From Shewanella marinintestina (GTDB lineage Bacteria > Pseudomonadota > Gammaproteobacteria > Enterobacterales > Shewanellaceae): DNA of 64,000 nt. The position numbers and the translations under genes are program-made. Under the pieces are notes generated by a model that ran no database searches, was not told the origin of the DNA, and worked only from the letters and a program-made list of their open reading frames with translations. Location: positions 248,001 through 312,000 of the forward strand of contig NZ_JAKILC010000003.1 in assembly GCF_023283845.1 (NCBI RefSeq). The letters run 5' to 3'. Below, piece by piece: positions 33,907-42,816 of this stretch (within the stretch, counting starts at the first letter, position 1; every line of letters starts with the position of its first letter).

Positions 33907-34959
33907 TTATTGTTGACGATACACTTTGTGCCGGTATTGCGATGGGCTCACTCCTATCCAAGTCGTAAATGAACGAGTAAAATTACTGACACTGGTATAG
34001 CCTAAGGTGTCTGAAAGCTCACTTATTGTCATATCGGTATTAGTTAAATAATGTAAAGCGAGCTCTTGTCTTTTCAGCTTTAGTAACTCTCTAAACCCTG
34101 TGCCTTCCGCCTTCAAATAACGACTTAAACTGCGCTCACTAATGTTATACATCTGCGCAATCATCAATGCTGTCGGCTCTTGGTTAAGTAAAACAGCATG
34201 GATCCCTTGGCTGGCTTTCTGTCGCCAACTTAATGCCTGCATTTGATGCAAATACTGCCTTACTACGGCTTCAGTTTGCTTAGCTTGCTGTGGGTTTTTA
34301 GTCATCGCAGTTTGCTCTAAGATCCCCCTATCCATCCACATACAATTGTCAGTCGCATTCATTGTCACTTCACAGTTAAAGTACTCATGCCATGCATCGG
34401 CATTTTTAGGCGTACTGCGGATCAACTCAACCTTTCTAATAAAATGTCGATGGCCAACCATCTGCTTTCCGTGCTGCATCAAACTACTAAAAAAAGCATC
34501 GATTGCCAGTTCGCTAATGGTAACGCCATTAAGCGGTGTAATAGTAAAACCTAACCACTGTGGTGTACGTTGCAAACGGATCCGAGCGCCATTGCTGACC
34601 AAAGCTGAGTAGTCGGGTAGCGCTTCAAAAGCTTGTGCAAGCGAATCGCTACTTAGCATCAGTGCGCCTAAAGAATGAAAATGAATAGGGTAAGCATATT
34701 GACCTACTGTTAAGCCAAAATCACTCGACTCAGTTTTTGTTTCCGCTAATTGCCAAAGCCGAGTCATTTTATCTATATCGACACGTTGCTCGGGTTTTGC
34801 TTCAAGTTCACCTAAACAAAGGCCAGCTTGTTCAAACAAGCTGTTCGGCTCTATACCTGTAACGCTTAATGCTCTAGCAATCGCAAGTGACCAAGCTGCA
34901 ATGGTGCTGTATCGAGCTGCACCTTTGACTTCGGTCATGATGGGGGGATTACGGTTCAT
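33907..34959 (-). CDS. AraC-family regulator (Arabinose_bd type)
   Basis: A 350-residue regulator of the OruR/ArgR-like AraC group. An N-terminal Arabinose_bd domain (about 25-205, with the typical LWQLAETKTESSDFGLTVGQ) is joined to a C-terminal double helix-turn-helix (about 245-347, with ELSDTLGYTSVSNFTRSFTT, WIGVSPSQYR). It overlaps the 3' end of the upstream NTF2-like gene by 11 bases, so they are one operon. The alkylsulfatase gene starts 163 bases downstream and is a likely target, by proximity only. Confidence 0.88.
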   Translation of the reverse strand: MNRNPPIMTEVKGAARYSTIAAWSLAIARALSVTGIEPNSLFEQAGLCLGELEAKPEQRVDIDKMTRLWQLAETKTESSDFGLTVGQYAYPIHFHSLGALMLSSDSLAQAFEALPDYSALVSNGARIRLQRTPQWLGFTITPLNGVTISELAIDAFFSSLMQHGKQMVGHRHFIRKVELIRSTPKNADAWHEYFNCEVTMNATDNCMWMDRGILEQTAMTKNPQQAKQTEAVVRQYLHQMQALSWRQKASQGIHAVLLNQEPTALMIAQMYNISERSLSRYLKAEGTGFRELLKLKRQELALHYLTNTDMTISELSDTLGYTSVSNFTRSFTTWIGVSPSQYRHKVYRQQ

Positions 34960-35440
34960 GACGACGAATGTGACTAATCAAGCCATTCTTATCAAACTCA
35001 AGTGTAAGCACACTCACTTTATCCATAGGAATGACGTCTCCCTGTCCGACGGGTTTAATCTGTCCTAGCTGTTTGAGCTTCAAAACCACAACATTAGGAC
35101 CTACCATCATCTGTTGCATCGTCACTTTACTGTCCGAGATCTCGCTGTTCATTTTTTCAATCAAACGGGCGCGTAATTTATTTTTATCTGCAGCAAATGT
35201 GACTTGATAGTGTACATATTCGTCAATAAAATTATCTGATAAAAGACTAATGTAGTGCTCAATATCGGCAACTGTGGTGTCCGGTTGCAATCTAGCCTCG
35301 GTAGCTTGTACAAATGCCATTCCTTTTTGCTTAAGTGTTGCCTCACTTAAGCTATCGAATGCAAAACTTGATGTGACAAAAAGCAAACTAGAAAAACCGA
35401 TAATTACGTTTTTAGTTAAGCTTTTTATTAGGTGCCGCAT
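34949..35440 (-). CDS. exported NTF2/SnoaL-like protein
   Basis: A 163-residue protein with a signal peptide (ending VTSSFAF-DS). The remaining 135 residues have the alpha+beta cone pattern of the NTF2/SnoaL superfamily (helices first, including DIEHYISLLSDNFIDEYVHY, then strands ending LTLEFDKNGLISHIRRHEP). Members bind small hydrophobic ligands or act as enzymes; no catalytic residue can be assigned. It overlaps the AraC gene by 11 bases, which suggests the two work together. A 9-bp palindrome lies about 170 bases upstream. Confidence 0.65.
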   Translation of the reverse strand: MRHLIKSLTKNVIIGFSSLLFVTSSFAFDSLSEATLKQKGMAFVQATEARLQPDTTVADIEHYISLLSDNFIDEYVHYQVTFAADKNKLRARLIEKMNSEISDSKVTMQQMMVGPNVVVLKLKQLGQIKPVGQGDVIPMDKVSVLTLEFDKNGLISHIRRHEP

Positions 35441-35605
35441 ATCCTATACCTCAGCTTTTTAGCTAAATAAGTTGATCTAGTATTGTGGTATTTCACACAA
35501 TAAAAAATCTTCATCCATGAATAACATACCAATTAAAACTGGTTGTTTTTAAAACACTAACAATAGATTACCAGCTTTAGACTCATCTTGTCACTGCACT
35601 AATTA

Positions 35606-35626
35606 TACATATCACATTGATATGTA
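35606..35626. promoter_or_regulatory. TACATATCA-cat-TGATATGTA inverted repeat
   Basis: Nine-base arms are perfectly complementary around a three-base centre. The position upstream of the NTF2-like/AraC operon suggests a regulator binding site. No T run follows, so it is not a terminator. Confidence 0.4.
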
Positions 35627-35700
35627 GTCGCTAAATTAGAAAGCATTAAACCCTAATAATAGCCCTCCCTTGTTAGCGATAATACGGAGGAGCAAAATAT

Positions 35701-35731
35701 AAAAAAGGCTCAAAGGTAAACCTTTGAGCCT
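35701..35731 (-). terminator. terminator of nrfA
   Basis: On the minus strand AGGCTCAAAGG and CCTTTGAGCCT form an 11-bp stem followed by T6, about 50 bases after the nrfA stop. Confidence 0.92.
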
Positions 35732-35782
35732 AAGAGAATCACTATTTAACGAGTATTAATGTTTATTCAGAAATGATACTGA

Positions 35783-37204
35783 TTAATAACCATAATGAGT
35801 CACTTCAGACCACTCTTTATCGACTTCTTGCTTAATAAACTGCTTTTTTTGCTCAGTCAGTTTATCGAGCTCAATACCAACGGCTTTGTGCGCAGACTCT
35901 TTCGTGGTTATATCTGGGTAAGCAACTTTACTTACTTCGAATTTTTTCAAGATCTCAGCCAATGACTCACGCGCATAATTAACCTGCTTAATCGCCATAT
36001 CTAGTAGTGCATGGCCTTCTTCAGGGTTATGAGCATAAAGGCCGTGCGAAGCCATAGCAAAATCCCAGCGCCATTGTGAGTGACGAATAGCCATAATTGC
36101 GTCATTCATCAATGGCCACGTGGCGCCTGCATCCCATGCTGCTTTCGCTTCGTAGTGCGCTTTAACTAATAGGCCTTCAACTTCACGGGCTTTTGCGTTA
36201 ATTTCAGCCTTGCTGTTTTCAAGCGATTTAACAATAGTCTTTTCACTCTTATGACAACCTTGGCAAACCGTATCAAAGTGATCCAATGCTTTACTGACTT
36301 TATGGCTAGTAAAAGTGTTGCCTTTAGCATCGGTTTCTTCAGGCATATGGCAAGTAATACAAGTGACCCCCGCCTGCGCATGTTTACTGCGGCTCCAATG
36401 TTCAAACTCTGGATGGCGCGCCTTTAATATCGGCGTTTGCGATATTGGATGGATCCACTCATAAAAACGGCGAGTATCGTAGTACTTTTCAATGTCATCA
36501 ACGGTGTTACCGAAGATCCAAGGAATATTCACTTTGTCGCTGCGCTCTGGCTGGAAATAATAGGTCACATGGCATTGACCACAAGTTTGTGCGCCTTGCA
36601 TATTGGCGTCTTGTTTATCAAATGGAATATGTACTTTCGCCATCGCATCCTGTGCATGCGGACGCGGCATCGCTAGCTCAGCTTTGCCGTCAACATGGCA
36701 ATCAGTGCAATAGACGACACTATTAATTTCAGTACCAACATCGGTAAAGTTTTTAGCTGAAAACCCTTCAACGCCTAACTCTTTCATCAAACGCGTGGCA
36801 TCAGGGGTTTTACAGGTCCAGCAGCTCGCTGATAGTCCCTTTTCACCGTCTTTTGGCGGCACGCCTGTGCGCAGAGTATGGGTAACATCGGCAACAGCAA
36901 AGTGATGCCCGCGTGGGCTATTATATTCTTTAGCAAAAGATGAGCCCGCCCATAAAATCACTGCCGCGGGGTAGCTTGCCAGCATATCTTCACGTTCAGT
37001 TTGCTCAGAGGTTTGCTGCCAGCTTTGATATTGCACAGGAAACTTATCACGTAATCCTTTATCCCTTTTTTGCTGCTCCACAGCAGCCTTACTTAGGCTT
37101 TTTTTGTCATGCTCTACTGCCGACTCAGCGAATGCGTCTCCCATTGGCCACAACAAGCCTACGGTAAATACACTCGCTAATTTAACACTCTTATGTACCA
37201 TCAT
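35783..37204 (-). CDS. nrfA: cytochrome c552 nitrite reductase NrfA
   Basis: A 473-residue periplasmic pentahaem enzyme with a signal peptide (ending GDAFA-ES). The unusual catalytic haem motif CWTCK is at 128-132. Four CxxCH motifs follow (YCTDCH, TCGQCH, TCITCH, VCQGCH), along with the Ca2+-site region FAKEYNSPRGH. It reduces nitrite to ammonium with six electrons. The nrfBCD genes are absent here; in Shewanella NrfA is fed by CymA, which fits. It has its own terminator, and nnrS lies 97 bases upstream on the same strand. Confidence 0.97.
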   Translation of the reverse strand: MMVHKSVKLASVFTVGLLWPMGDAFAESAVEHDKKSLSKAAVEQQKRDKGLRDKFPVQYQSWQQTSEQTEREDMLASYPAAVILWAGSSFAKEYNSPRGHHFAVADVTHTLRTGVPPKDGEKGLSASCWTCKTPDATRLMKELGVEGFSAKNFTDVGTEINSVVYCTDCHVDGKAELAMPRPHAQDAMAKVHIPFDKQDANMQGAQTCGQCHVTYYFQPERSDKVNIPWIFGNTVDDIEKYYDTRRFYEWIHPISQTPILKARHPEFEHWSRSKHAQAGVTCITCHMPEETDAKGNTFTSHKVSKALDHFDTVCQGCHKSEKTIVKSLENSKAEINAKAREVEGLLVKAHYEAKAAWDAGATWPLMNDAIMAIRHSQWRWDFAMASHGLYAHNPEEGHALLDMAIKQVNYARESLAEILKKFEVSKVAYPDITTKESAHKAVGIELDKLTEQKKQFIKQEVDKEWSEVTHYGY

Positions 37205-37301
37205 TTTTTACTATCAACCTTTATTGTTATAACTACTCTTTTCAACCATTATCGCCATTTACGATAAAACATGATTCACTAAACTAATTGTATACTCAGC
37301 G

Positions 37302-38513
37302 TTATCCTGGACGTCCATCAATACGCGGCTTAGATAAAATCGCCGCGTAATTAACAACAAACATGCCAAATGCCAATGACCACAAGCCACCCGCTAACCA
37401 CAACCAAATTTGATACTGCGCCGGCCAAACAATCGGCATCACAGCGCGGATAACCGCGGCTATTGGTAAGCAAGAAAAAGCCACCAGCATATTTGGTCCC
37501 TCATAAATATTGCGACTGGTGTGCCCAAGCGATACCCGTGAAATCATCGATAAACAGATCCCAGCTAAAGTGCCTATCGCAAACAGATGCAATAGATGCC
37601 TATATGCCATTGAGTCTGCAATATTCCAAGCTAATAGGAATAATGTGATGGGAAGGAATAAATAGGCTATTTGCAATGACCATAACATTGGTTCTTTTAA
37701 TGTCTTATGAGGGAACCAACGTGACCACCTAACAAAGTGTAATGCTGCAGCAGTAAACAATAAAACTTGCTCCAGCCCTTTAGGCATCGCTTGGCTAATC
37801 GCTTGCACCACTAGCAACACCATAATCGTAATTAGGCTTTTATCCAGTACAGGGATGGGATTAGGTTTAGTTTGTTTAATACGAATAGCGGTGAAAAACG
37901 GAATAACACGCCCACCCACTATAGTGATTAACAAGCCTAACCACCACAGCATAGATTGCCAAATTTGTTGGCTCAAAGAAAAGTCTCTTTGGCTTAATGC
38001 GTAATAACTCAATAGGTTAATACTCATAGCAACAAATAGCATTATGGGGAAACCAATATTATGCCATTGCTTTACTTTATAAATGCAGCGCCAAAGCTTA
38101 ATGGCAGTGAAGCTTAAAAACAGCGAATCAAATAACGCTGGCAGCCACAACGGAATCGATACAGGCAGTAGTAGTGTTAACCTAGCCAGTAACCAACAAC
38201 TGAACGTGAGTGCTAGCGCCCAACCTTTCATGCCTGGCTGATTGGTCCAAGTTTGCACTGAGGTTAATAAAAAGCCACACACTATGGCTAACGCAAACCC
38301 AAACAGCATTTCATGTGGATGCCACCATAAAGGCACGACCTTCACCCAAAAGTCTGTTTGGAATAGACTATATTGTGGATAAAACCAAGTTAACAACCAT
38401 AAAGGCACAAACAACATAGCCACCGCTGCGCCGCCCAAGAAGAAAGGCCTGAAGCCTAAGCGAAATATGGCAGGGATTTTTTCTGTCTGTTTAGGATCAT
38501 CAATATTGAGCAT
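37302..38513 (-). CDS. nnrS: NnrS-family membrane protein
   Basis: A 403-residue polytopic protein with about 12 membrane segments. The signature PAIFRLGFRPFFLGGA near the N-terminus, WWHPHEMLFGFALAIVCGFLLTSV and later SRVSLGHTSR are diagnostic of NnrS. NnrS is a haem- and copper-containing inner-membrane protein that helps cells withstand nitric oxide and protects against iron-NO complexes. It precedes nrfA on the same strand, and the pairing fits nitrite/NO metabolism. An NsrR-like operator lies 19-41 bases before the start codon. Confidence 0.93.
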   Translation of the reverse strand: MLNIDDPKQTEKIPAIFRLGFRPFFLGGAAVAMLFVPLWLLTWFYPQYSLFQTDFWVKVVPLWWHPHEMLFGFALAIVCGFLLTSVQTWTNQPGMKGWALALTFSCWLLARLTLLLPVSIPLWLPALFDSLFLSFTAIKLWRCIYKVKQWHNIGFPIMLFVAMSINLLSYYALSQRDFSLSQQIWQSMLWWLGLLITIVGGRVIPFFTAIRIKQTKPNPIPVLDKSLITIMVLLVVQAISQAMPKGLEQVLLFTAAALHFVRWSRWFPHKTLKEPMLWSLQIAYLFLPITLFLLAWNIADSMAYRHLLHLFAIGTLAGICLSMISRVSLGHTSRNIYEGPNMLVAFSCLPIAAVIRAVMPIVWPAQYQIWLWLAGGLWSLAFGMFVVNYAAILSKPRIDGRPG

Positions 38514-38920
38514 AGTTTAAACCTTACATAAAACTTGCATTTAAAATACCGCTTTAGTGTATCTAGGTCATTTTTCGATAACAATGGAAATTAAAAACGA
38601 TTATGACTTCTGTGAGCTGGGTTGCTATCTCTCTGTTTTTGTTTATAACTTTAGAGGTAGTCATCGCTTAAAACGTTATCTTGTTACTATTTTAGCCCCA
38701 GTTCAACAGTTGGCTTTCTCTTAATGTTAGCTGCTTTTACCACCATCAGCGCCTTTAGTCTGCAAGAACTGAGAGTAATAGCCCAATTCGTTTTAAAAGC
38801 TGTAACCTGATGGCTATTAATTATTTCTACGCCAACAGCTTATCGGCAAAAATATTTAGCTCAGCCGATTGTCTATGCTAGATTTAATTACAATCTTTTA
38901 AGCAAAGTGACTGGACAACC
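38514..38920. other. intergenic region between nnrS and the Kef pair
   Basis: The 407 bases between divergent genes hold the NsrR-like site at 38532-38554. Beyond it I see no ORF, RNA or terminator. Confidence 0.5.
38532..38554. promoter_or_regulatory. NsrR-like operator of nnrS
   Basis: The 23-base site AACTTGCATTT-a-AAATACCGCTT matches the NsrR pattern AAGATGCATTT-n-AAATGCATCTT at 18 of 22 defined positions. NsrR is the nitric-oxide-sensing repressor that controls nnrS in many gammaproteobacteria. The position just upstream of nnrS makes NO-induced expression likely. Confidence 0.65.
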
Positions 38921-39541
38921 ATGACTACCGCGGCAAAAAAAATCCTCGTCTTATATGCTCATCCCTCTCAAGAGCGTTCTGAAATCAATAAACCACTCTT
39001 TCATGCCACGGGTCTACAACCTAACGTCACTGCAGTTGATCTTTATGCTGAATATCCCACATTTAGGATTAACATCGATAAGGAACAACAAAGGCTCGTC
39101 GAGCACGATGTCATTGTGTTTATGTTCCCATTATATTGGTATTCCACTCCTGCGATTTTAAAGGAGTGGCAAGACTTGGTTTTAGAATACAATTTTGCCT
39201 ACGGCGCTAATGGAAAAGCGCTCGAGGGCAAAACCTTTTTATGTGTATTAAGTGCTGGCGGCAGTGAAGCTGCGTATAAGGAAGATGGCTTTAACCACTT
39301 TACTCTCAGAGAATTGCTTCGTCCTCTAGAACAAACCGCCAATTTAACTGGGATGCAATTTATCGCTCCGTTTGCACTTTTTTGTGCCCGCAGTGCATTT
39401 GAAGAAAACCGAGTGCAAAACCATATCGATAAATGGATTACAACATTAAAAGCACTAAGTGAAGACCGTATCGATATTGCGCTAGCGCAAAAAGTCGAAA
39501 AACTGAATGACCATCTCGACCAAGTGATCCGGGAGCACTAA
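38921..39541 (+). CDS. KefF/KefG-type NAD(P)H oxidoreductase, Kef ancillary protein
   Basis: A 206-residue flavodoxin-fold quinone reductase. The FMN site starts ILVLYAHPSQERSEINK, the signature FMFPLYWYSTPAILKEWQD lies in the middle, and YGANGKALEGK and SAGGSE follow. In E. coli, KefF or KefG binds the cytoplasmic face of its Kef channel and is needed for full activity. Its stop overlaps the ATG of the Kef-type antiporter (TAATG), so the two are translationally coupled and surely function together. Whether it is KefF or KefG cannot be settled from the sequence. Confidence 0.88.
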   Translation: MTTAAKKILVLYAHPSQERSEINKPLFHATGLQPNVTAVDLYAEYPTFRINIDKEQQRLVEHDVIVFMFPLYWYSTPAILKEWQDLVLEYNFAYGANGKALEGKTFLCVLSAGGSEAAYKEDGFNHFTLRELLRPLEQTANLTGMQFIAPFALFCARSAFEENRVQNHIDKWITTLKALSEDRIDIALAQKVEKLNDHLDQVIREH

Positions 39542-41475
39542 TGACAGCCTATTTTATTCAAGCTTTTATTTATCTATGCGCAGCAGTTATTGCAGTGCCC
39601 ATTGCCAAACGCTTAGGCCTTGGTTCAGTTCTTGGCTACCTTATCGCCGGTGTTGTTATTGGCCCTATCATTGGTTTAGTTGGCACCGAAACCAACACCT
39701 TGCAGCATTTTGCCGAATTTGGCGTGGTGATGATGTTGTTCTTAGTTGGTTTAGAGCTTGAGCCCAGAATGCTGTGGGACATGCGCAATAAGTTAATTGG
39801 CTTAGGTGGATTACAAGTGGGCCTATCCACATTAGTGGTTATGGGGATAGCCATGAGCTTTGGCTATGGCTGGACCATTGCGCTAACAGTCGGCATGATA
39901 TTTTCCTTATCTTCTACCGCTATTGTGCTGCAAACCTTTAACGAAAAAAGTTTGTCAAAAACAGAAGGCGGTAAAAACGCCTTTTCGGTATTGTTGTTTC
40001 AAGATATTGCCGTGATCCCCATGTTAGCGTTTATTCCGTTGCTAGCATTACCAGAGCTAGTCGAGAAAGCACAATCTTTGGCACAAACAGCAGCTGAGCA
40101 TCATGAAGAAATGTCACTAGTTGCTGGCCTTCCAGGATGGGCCTATGCCATCGTAGTTTTACTAGCCATAGCCAGCGTGGTGGTTGGCGGTCACTTTTTA
40201 AGTCGGCCGTTATTTCGCTATGTAGCAAGCTCTGGACTACGTGAAATATTTACCGCCACAGCACTCATGTTAGTCATTGGTATTGCCGCACTGATGAGCC
40301 TTGTTGGTTTGTCCCCTGCCTTAGGAACATTCCTTGCCGGCGTAGTGCTAGCCAACAGCGAATTTAGGCATGAGCTAGAGTCAAATATCGAACCCTTTAA
40401 AGGGCTATTGCTCGGGTTATTTTTTATTACTGTAGGTGCAGGTATTAACTTTGAGGTGTTGTTTGCCAACATTGCGCCAGTCTTAGCAATGACTTTTGCA
40501 GTGATGCTCATTAAAGCGCTAGTGTTATTAGTTTTGGCATTTATCTTTAAGATCAGGGGCAGCGATCGCTGGCTGTTTGCACTGAGCTTGGCCCAAGCCG
40601 GTGAGTTTGGTTTCGTACTACTGAGCTACACAGTACAAAACCATGTTATTCCAACTGAGTTAGCCCAGCTATTATCTTTAGTTGTCGCTCTTTCTATGTT
40701 CTTAACTCCAGGCCTATTTATCCTGTTTGATAAAGTCATCTTGCCGCGCTATGAAAAAACAGAGAATACCCGTGAGCCTGATGATATTAATGAAAAAGGC
40801 ACTGTCATTATTGCCGGAGTTGGCCGTTTTGGTCAGATCGTTAACCGACTATTAGTGACTAACGGCGTAAAAACAGTGGTACTCGATCACGAGGTGCAGC
40901 AGGTAGAAAACTTAAGAAAAATTAATACCAAGAGCTTCTATGGTGATGCAACTCAACCCGACTTACTGCATACCGCCGGCATAGATAAAGCTAAAATGTT
41001 GGTCATTGCCATTGACGATCCTGAGCGCGCGGTTGGACTTGTTGAATATATAAAGCATACCCATCCGCATGTGATTGTGATGGCGCGTGCATTTGACCGT
41101 CGTCATCTATACCGTCTGCGTAATGCTGGCGCAGACTTTATGGTCAGTGAAACTTTCCATTCAGCGTTAAACCTAGGTAAGCACGCGTTAATTCGACTTG
41201 GGGTACACCCGTTTAAAGCTGAACAACAGCGGGCAACATTTTATGAAACCGAGGTGACGCACAAAGACACCCTTTATGAAGCGTGGAAACAAGTTACAGA
41301 AGATGACAAATACTTAGTGCACTACCGAGATATGTTTATTCAATTAGAAGAAACCTTAAGTGCTGCGATGAAAGATGAACGTTATCGTAGCTTTTCTAAA
41401 ATGGAACGTGGTTGGACGCCGCCACCAAAGAATAACCACACTGAATTTTCTCAATCAGAAAACGACGAAGCGTAA
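39541..41475 (+). CDS. glutathione-regulated K+ efflux antiporter, KefB/KefC type
   Basis: A 644-residue CPA2 transporter. About 12-13 membrane segments (to about residue 395) include LGYLIAGVVIGPIIG and the FQDIAVIPMLAF region with the conserved Asp. A KTN/RCK domain follows (about 415-540, dinucleotide motif VIIAGVGRFGQIVNRLL). Kef systems expel K+ in exchange for protons when glutathione adducts form, acidifying the cytoplasm and protecting against electrophiles. The ancillary oxidoreductase gene overlaps its start. The start was chosen at the overlapping ATG. Confidence 0.92.
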   Translation: MTAYFIQAFIYLCAAVIAVPIAKRLGLGSVLGYLIAGVVIGPIIGLVGTETNTLQHFAEFGVVMMLFLVGLELEPRMLWDMRNKLIGLGGLQVGLSTLVVMGIAMSFGYGWTIALTVGMIFSLSSTAIVLQTFNEKSLSKTEGGKNAFSVLLFQDIAVIPMLAFIPLLALPELVEKAQSLAQTAAEHHEEMSLVAGLPGWAYAIVVLLAIASVVVGGHFLSRPLFRYVASSGLREIFTATALMLVIGIAALMSLVGLSPALGTFLAGVVLANSEFRHELESNIEPFKGLLLGLFFITVGAGINFEVLFANIAPVLAMTFAVMLIKALVLLVLAFIFKIRGSDRWLFALSLAQAGEFGFVLLSYTVQNHVIPTELAQLLSLVVALSMFLTPGLFILFDKVILPRYEKTENTREPDDINEKGTVIIAGVGRFGQIVNRLLVTNGVKTVVLDHEVQQVENLRKINTKSFYGDATQPDLLHTAGIDKAKMLVIAIDDPERAVGLVEYIKHTHPHVIVMARAFDRRHLYRLRNAGADFMVSETFHSALNLGKHALIRLGVHPFKAEQQRATFYETEVTHKDTLYEAWKQVTEDDKYLVHYRDMFIQLEETLSAAMKDERYRSFSKMERGWTPPPKNNHTEFSQSENDEA

Positions 41476-41479
41476 ATAA

Positions 41480-41514
41480 AAAGCCCCGAAAACGTTTAAC
41501 GTTATCGGGGCTTT
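41480..41514. terminator. bidirectional terminator
   Basis: AAAGCCCCGA-AACG and CGTT-TCGGGGCTTT form a long stem, with A-rich flanks on the left and TTTAAT on the right. It lies between the Kef-type gene and the convergent hibernation factor gene. Confidence 0.85.
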
Positions 41515-41563
41515 AATCTATCAACCGTTAAACTATTCGTTTAACAAAGGCTGGCTAATTACT

Positions 41564-41920
41564 TTATACCAAATTCATTTCTTGCACTTTCTCATGTGCA
41601 ATTTCTGGTGTCGTCACAACTGGCTTAGAATGCAAATCAGCCTTCAGTTGTCCTTTACGATGCTTTAGTGCCGCATCGAGTTTTTTAGCTGCGCTGGTAA
41701 TGGCTGGGTACATAACTGAGTCATTACCAGAAGCGGAAATACTGCTTCCCTCATAATTCGTTCTAATTTCAACCTGGAAGTCGCCGTGCTCTTTAGCAAT
41801 GATAATATCAAGTGCGATCAGGGTTGGAAAATGGCTCTCTATCTTCGAAAACTTCTCTTGGACATGCTGTCTTACTACGTCTGTTACATCAACGTGGTGA
41901 CCAGAAAGATTTATTTTCAT
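41564..41920 (-). CDS. ribosome hibernation factor, HPF/RaiA (YfiA) type
   Basis: A 118-residue protein of the short HPF/RaiA family. It starts MKINLSGHHVDVTDVVRQHV, has FPTLIALDIIIAKEHGDFQVEI and a basic helix KKLDAALKHRKGQLKAD, then a tail of about 20 residues. These proteins bind the 30S decoding and tRNA sites in stationary phase or stress. The C-terminal tail is longer than in E. coli HPF (95) and closer to RaiA (113), which blocks 100S dimer formation, so a RaiA-like role is slightly favoured. It is monocistronic. Confidence 0.9.
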   Translation of the reverse strand: MKINLSGHHVDVTDVVRQHVQEKFSKIESHFPTLIALDIIIAKEHGDFQVEIRTNYEGSSISASGNDSVMYPAITSAAKKLDAALKHRKGQLKADLHSKPVVTTPEIAHEKVQEMNLV

Positions 41921-42501
41921 AGGTTTTCCTTTTTACAATGATTTCACCTATTACATTTGGGTTTTTAGCTTTAAATTACAAGCTTTTGTTAAAAATAATT
42001 TATCTAAAGCTTGTTGGTAAAATAGTCAACTCGTTGCTGTAGCCCAGTGTGTATCGGGTAAAAACAGTTTTTGTTATTTAATAATTTTATTCAAGCAACC
42101 ATCTTGGTGTGGTTAAAACACCAGCAGAACGGCGCCCTTCATTAGTGTAGTTGATTAGCATACGGTTATATAAGGCCTAATCAGCCCTCTACTAATTTAG
42201 ACAAAAAAAAACGCTTTAGCTTGATTTTTATTACGCTTTACCTAAAAAATATAAACAAACTCCAACGTTCGTCACACATCAGACACTTACTGATTAAATA
42301 TTTTACAGCGAATGCGTAAAAAACTGAAAAAAACCACCTAAATTCAAGTGAACTCCAGCAACACTAAGCCGCATTCAATTGAGATCTAACTCCCAAGTCT
42401 AGTACATTTACCATTAAATACGAATGAAAACAGTTATCAGTTAAATAAATTAATGTAGAATACCGTCAATCATATTTTCTTTCCAAATGCTGATCTCTTA
42501 G
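41921..42501. other. intergenic region between hibernation factor and iron operon
   Basis: The 581 bases include the Fur-like box at 42423-42441 near the right end. The rest is AT-rich, with no ORF or clear RNA structure. Confidence 0.5.
42423..42441. promoter_or_regulatory. Fur-like box
   Basis: AATGAAAACAGTTATCAGT matches the 19-base Fur consensus AATGATAATNATTATCATT at 14 of 18 defined positions. It lies about 60 bases before the first gene of the DUF3649/PepSY/DUF3325 operon, which is usually iron-controlled. Confidence 0.55.
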
Positions 42502-42813
42502 GTGCTTATCGAAGTGCAAACAACAAAAACAAAAATACTCCTCTCACTCAATACCGATAAGTGCGACGTTGCAATAAGAGCACTGTCAGCCATCTTTGCA
42601 GGGTATCTAGTTGCAGCAACTTTATCTGCCTTGTTGGCAATGGTATTGCCTCTCTCGCCCGTTGATAGCACATTGACGGCAATGATGCTGTCATTTTCAG
42701 CTTATGCCGGTGCCGGAATTTGGGCGTTTAGCGTAAAAAACCAATGGCGTGCACTCACCGACCTGCTCTGCCTCAGTGGTTTGTTCTACCTACTCATTTT
42801 GATCATAGGTTAA
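42502..42813 (+). CDS. DUF3649 membrane protein
   Basis: A small inner-membrane protein (103 residues from the GTG at 42502; a second in-frame GTG at 42514 is equally possible). Three hydrophobic segments (about 28-50, 58-75, 83-102) and AIFAGYLVAATLSALLAM and GAGIWAFSVKNQWRA match the DUF3649 family. Such proteins appear with PepSY and DUF3325 proteins next to siderophore uptake genes. It is the first gene of a three-gene operon (gap of 3 bases to the next). A Fur-like box precedes it. Confidence 0.82.
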   Translation: MLIEVQTTKTKILLSLNTDKCDVAIRALSAIFAGYLVAATLSALLAMVLPLSPVDSTLTAMMLSFSAYAGAGIWAFSVKNQWRALTDLLCLSGLFYLLILIIG

Positions 42814-42816
42814 ATA

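Larger units (their letters stand above)
35441..35782. other. intergenic region with operator-like palindrome and terminator
   Basis: It holds the palindrome at 35606-35626 and the nrfA terminator at 35701-35731. No ORF is supported. Confidence 0.5.

Noticed and set aside
37205..37301. A CRP or FNR site upstream of nrfA
   Set aside because: The only candidate half-sites (TAGTGA...) do not form a matching inverted repeat at the right spacing.
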